8,439 bases of DNA from contig DUOL01000118.1 in the NCBI GenBank assembly GCA_012838875.1, positions 1-8,439 on the forward strand. The letters run 5' to 3'. The DNA comes from Bacteroidales bacterium (GTDB taxonomy: Bacteria; Bacteroidota; Bacteroidia; Bacteroidales; WCHB1-69). The notes beneath the pieces were generated by a model. The model had not been told where the DNA came from. It was given only the letters and a program-made list of their open reading frames with translations, and ran no database searches. The position numbers and the translations under genes are program-made. Below are positions 6,168-8,439 of the stretch, piece by piece (position 1 is the stretch's first letter; every line of letters starts with the position of its first letter).

Positions 6168-8219
6168 ATGAAGAAAATTGTTTATTTATTTCTCTTTTTG
6201 TTTTGCAATGTCTCTATTTTTTCTCTATTTGCACAGATTCCTGACGGTTATTATGATGCGGCAATAGGCAAAAAGGGGAAGGAGTTACAGCAAGCGCTCT
6301 CACAAATTATTTCAGATGGAGCTTTTACGATTGATTACGGCAATACCACGGCGGCTCGTGCGATGGATTTTATAGATGGTTATTTATATGACATTTACTC
6401 TTATCCGTGCTGCCAAATTACGAATCCCGGCACGGGCACGTCCGAGCAATGCAAAATATATAGCTTTGAACATCTCTTTTGTCAAAGTTGGTTTAATCCT
6501 GTTGTTGAAGGTAGTACCATGTACAATTGTAATGAAAGCGGTCCGTTTCCTCCATGTTCCGATTTACATCACACTTTTCCGACAGACCATTATGTTAACT
6601 CTTCTTATCACGGGTCTGCTCCGTTTGCCGAAGTAGCCCAACCGCGAAAAATATCGCAGAACGGTTCTAAATGGGGATACGTCAATTATGAATGTTACGA
6701 CTCGTTAGTTCAGGGAGTTCCTGTCTTTGAACCTGTTGACGAGTTTAAAGGAGACGTTGCCCGCGCTTTACTCTACATCTCCATTCGCTACATGAATATG
6801 GACGAAACGTTTGGCTCGTCTGTCATGACCGAAAAATCGCAATTTAAGCCTTGGGCTATTGAAGAGTTGAAAAAATGGCACCTCATGGACCCGGTGAGCC
6901 AAAAGGAGAGAGATAGAAACAATATCATTCATAGCTTATTTCAGTTTAATAGGAACCCATTGATTGACCACCCTGAAATTGTAACTCTCATTTGGGGTAG
7001 CGACTCTTTGTACAGCACATTTAACTCTCCCCATAACGAAGGACGTCCTACTATTCTTGATGTTGACACGAGCGAGCGTCAGGTGGTTTTAACATTTAAT
7101 ATGGAATTGGACCCTGCGTCTGCCGAAAATCCTGCAAATTATACGTTTACCGGCGGAATATGTGTTTCGTCCGTAACATGTCAACAAAATAAAGTAATCA
7201 TAGAATTAAGTTCTCCTTTAGTAAAAGGTACGATTTATCATGTGTACACGAGAAATGTGAAATCGTTAGCAGGGAAACACATGATGGAGCAAGCCGTAGG
7301 TTTCTTGTACGGACCTTACGGTTCACGCTATATATTTTGTGCGCCGCCTCGCGAAGTCTTAACCGTTTGGACGTTCGACGATTTAGAACTTGATTCTACG
7401 TTGACAATATTATCCAATCGCAATATCGGAGAACCGACCTCTTTTTGGAATGCCAAAATTTTTGCTAACGGTGAATATGGTTCTTCTTTCTTTGAATCCA
7501 ATCAAATAGGTGTTGCCTCTCAGGGCAATCTTGCGGGCGACCCACGCAAAGCCGCCGTCGCAGGAAAAGCTTTGTCATTGAAAAGAAGAGATGCTAACGG
7601 GAAGTCCATTGTTCTCAGATTTTCCACGAAAGGGTGGCGAGAGATTATGATGACCTTTGCCGATACACGTTCGAGTACAGGGTTTACGACTCATAGATGG
7701 GAATGGAGTATTGACGGGGTAAATTACGATAGCGTAAAGGTGGGAAATACTATCAGTGATTATGGAACGGTGCAAGCCTCCGCTATTTACATGATGCGAG
7801 AGTTGGATTTGCGATATATTCAAGAGTTAAATGATAAAGATTCCGTTTTTCTGAGGCTAACCGTGGACGATGCGCCCGGAGCTACGGGGACCAATGCGTT
7901 TGACAATTTTGTGGTTTATGGTGAAGATATCAATTGGGAACCGCCCGTGGGGATAAAGCAACGACGCGACAAAAGTGATATCAATTTATATCCCAATCCA
8001 AATAACGGAACTTTTGAAATTAAAATGGAAAACGCCACGCAGCACTATTCCGCCGTTCAAATTTTCGATATTACGGGGAAAATGCTAATTCAAAAAAATA
8101 TTAGCGATGATATCACTTACATAAATATAAACGAGCACCCAAACGGACTCTACTTCGCTAAAATTATCGGCAAAAACGGGAATAACAACTCTGTAAAAAA
8201 AATTATTTTATCGAAATAA
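6168..8219 (+). CDS. Secreted endonuclease I-type nuclease with T9SS sorting domain
   Basis: The 683-residue product has a signal peptide (1-22, ending LFAQ). An endonuclease I domain (about 25-275) contains FEHLFCQSWF with the expected catalytic pair Glu101-His102, SDLHHTFPTDHYVN with Asn144 as likely metal ligand, and the closing RNPLIDHPEIVTLIWG. An SbsA-type Ig domain (about 290-380) follows, then a beta-sandwich-like region (about 395-585) that I do not recognise. The end is a type A T9SS sorting domain (about 605-683), from LYPNPNNGTFEI to GLYFAKI...KKIILSK. The protein should cross the inner membrane by Sec and the outer membrane by T9SS, be cut near the tail and be released or anchored at the surface, where it would degrade nucleic acid for nutrients or matrix turnover. 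The nuclease domain has seven cysteines and departs from family consensus near the active site. It has its own promoter. Confidence 0.88.
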   Translation: MKKIVYLFLFLFCNVSIFSLFAQIPDGYYDAAIGKKGKELQQALSQIISDGAFTIDYGNTTAARAMDFIDGYLYDIYSYPCCQITNPGTGTSEQCKIYSFEHLFCQSWFNPVVEGSTMYNCNESGPFPPCSDLHHTFPTDHYVNSSYHGSAPFAEVAQPRKISQNGSKWGYVNYECYDSLVQGVPVFEPVDEFKGDVARALLYISIRYMNMDETFGSSVMTEKSQFKPWAIEELKKWHLMDPVSQKERDRNNIIHSLFQFNRNPLIDHPEIVTLIWGSDSLYSTFNSPHNEGRPTILDVDTSERQVVLTFNMELDPASAENPANYTFTGGICVSSVTCQQNKVIIELSSPLVKGTIYHVYTRNVKSLAGKHMMEQAVGFLYGPYGSRYIFCAPPREVLTVWTFDDLELDSTLTILSNRNIGEPTSFWNAKIFANGEYGSSFFESNQIGVASQGNLAGDPRKAAVAGKALSLKRRDANGKSIVLRFSTKGWREIMMTFADTRSSTGFTTHRWEWSIDGVNYDSVKVGNTISDYGTVQASAIYMMRELDLRYIQELNDKDSVFLRLTVDDAPGATGTNAFDNFVVYGEDINWEPPVGIKQRRDKSDINLYPNPNNGTFEIKMENATQHYSAVQIFDITGKMLIQKNISDDITYININEHPNGLYFAKIIGKNGNNNSVKKIILSK

Positions 8220-8344
8220 ATTTCGCCGCACTATTTTTACTTGCTTTCGACAAGCTAAGAATTTTTAGTTGAGTTGTCGCAAAAGGTTAATAATTAATGC
8301 TTTAGAAGATTTTAGCCTCAATATAATATTTTTATTTTTTATTA
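8220..8344. other. AT-rich downstream spacer with imperfect hairpin
   Basis: This gene-free spacer separates the nuclease gene from the second GC-rich element. CGACAA (8248-8253) pairs with TTGTCG (8274-8279), and CTAA/TTAG can pair inside with a bulge. No T run follows, so it is a poor candidate for an intrinsic terminator. The stretch ends in an AT-rich tract that abuts GGGCGTGCCC abruptly. Confidence 0.35.
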
Positions 8345-8439
8345 GGGCGTGCCCCCTCGCTGCGCTCGGGGTCGGCGCCCGGTTCCAAGTCCGCGGTCGC
8401 AAGCCGTGGGGACGCAAGGCGGCAAAAAGAGCTTACAAG
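8345..8439 (-). repeat. GC-rich palindromic dispersed element, copy 2 (cut by window end)
   Basis: This block is a close inverted match to 1731-1821. Long shared stretches include GGGCGTGCCCC at its left end, CAAGTCCGCGG in the middle, and AAGCCGTGGGG and CGCAAGGCGGCAAAAAGAGC towards the right. Both copies are preceded on this strand by TTA. The window stops just past the point matching the loop of the copy 1 hairpin, so the mirror half should lie beyond the end. Confidence 0.75.

Noticed and set aside
7575..7823. 82-codon minus-strand frame within the nuclease gene
   Set aside because: It lies wholly inside the nuclease coding region, with no promoter or domain, so it is treated as a shadow.

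Overview
The window reads as an ordinary chromosomal stretch of an AT-rich member of the Bacteroidota, most likely the order Bacteroidales. Three things point there. Four genes have a TAnnTTTG -7 promoter element just upstream and no Shine-Dalgarno sequence. One gene encodes PorZ, which is restricted to bacteria with a type IX secretion system (T9SS). A second protein ends in a T9SS C-terminal sorting domain. All six confident genes lie on the + strand.

Layout from left to right. Positions 1-317 hold no gene, only AT-rich DNA and the promoter of the first gene. A PhnA/YjdM-type zinc-ribbon protein (318-659) follows, then an intrinsic terminator and a membrane-anchored SIMPL/YggE-like protein (752-1504). 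Positions 1505-1950 hold no gene but are structurally busy. They carry two tandem hairpins that look like terminators, a strikingly GC-rich palindromic element (about 1651-1822), and a promoter. A UbiA-superfamily, MenA-like prenyltransferase (1951-2946) is followed by porZ (3022-5337) and recO (5344-6069), which are only 6 bases apart. After a weak terminator and a new promoter comes a large secreted multidomain endonuclease I-type protein with a T9SS tail (6168-8219). The window ends inside a second, inverted copy of the GC-rich element (from 8345).

How the genes may work together: PorZ is a cell-surface part of the PorU/V/Q/Z attachment complex that processes and anchors T9SS cargo, and the downstream nuclease carries the kind of tail this complex recognises. 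The window therefore encodes both a piece of the machine and a plausible client. The prenyltransferase probably serves menaquinone synthesis, and RecO serves recombinational repair. Neither has an obvious link to secretion beyond sharing the neighbourhood.

I did not find a clear undescribed system. The observation I rate highest is the pair of inverted, hairpin-rich GC elements flanking the 6.5-kb menA-like/porZ/recO/nuclease block. The two copies differ in a way that keeps a stem paired. Next are unusual residues around the active site of the nuclease. All functional statements come from reading motifs by eye, with no database search.
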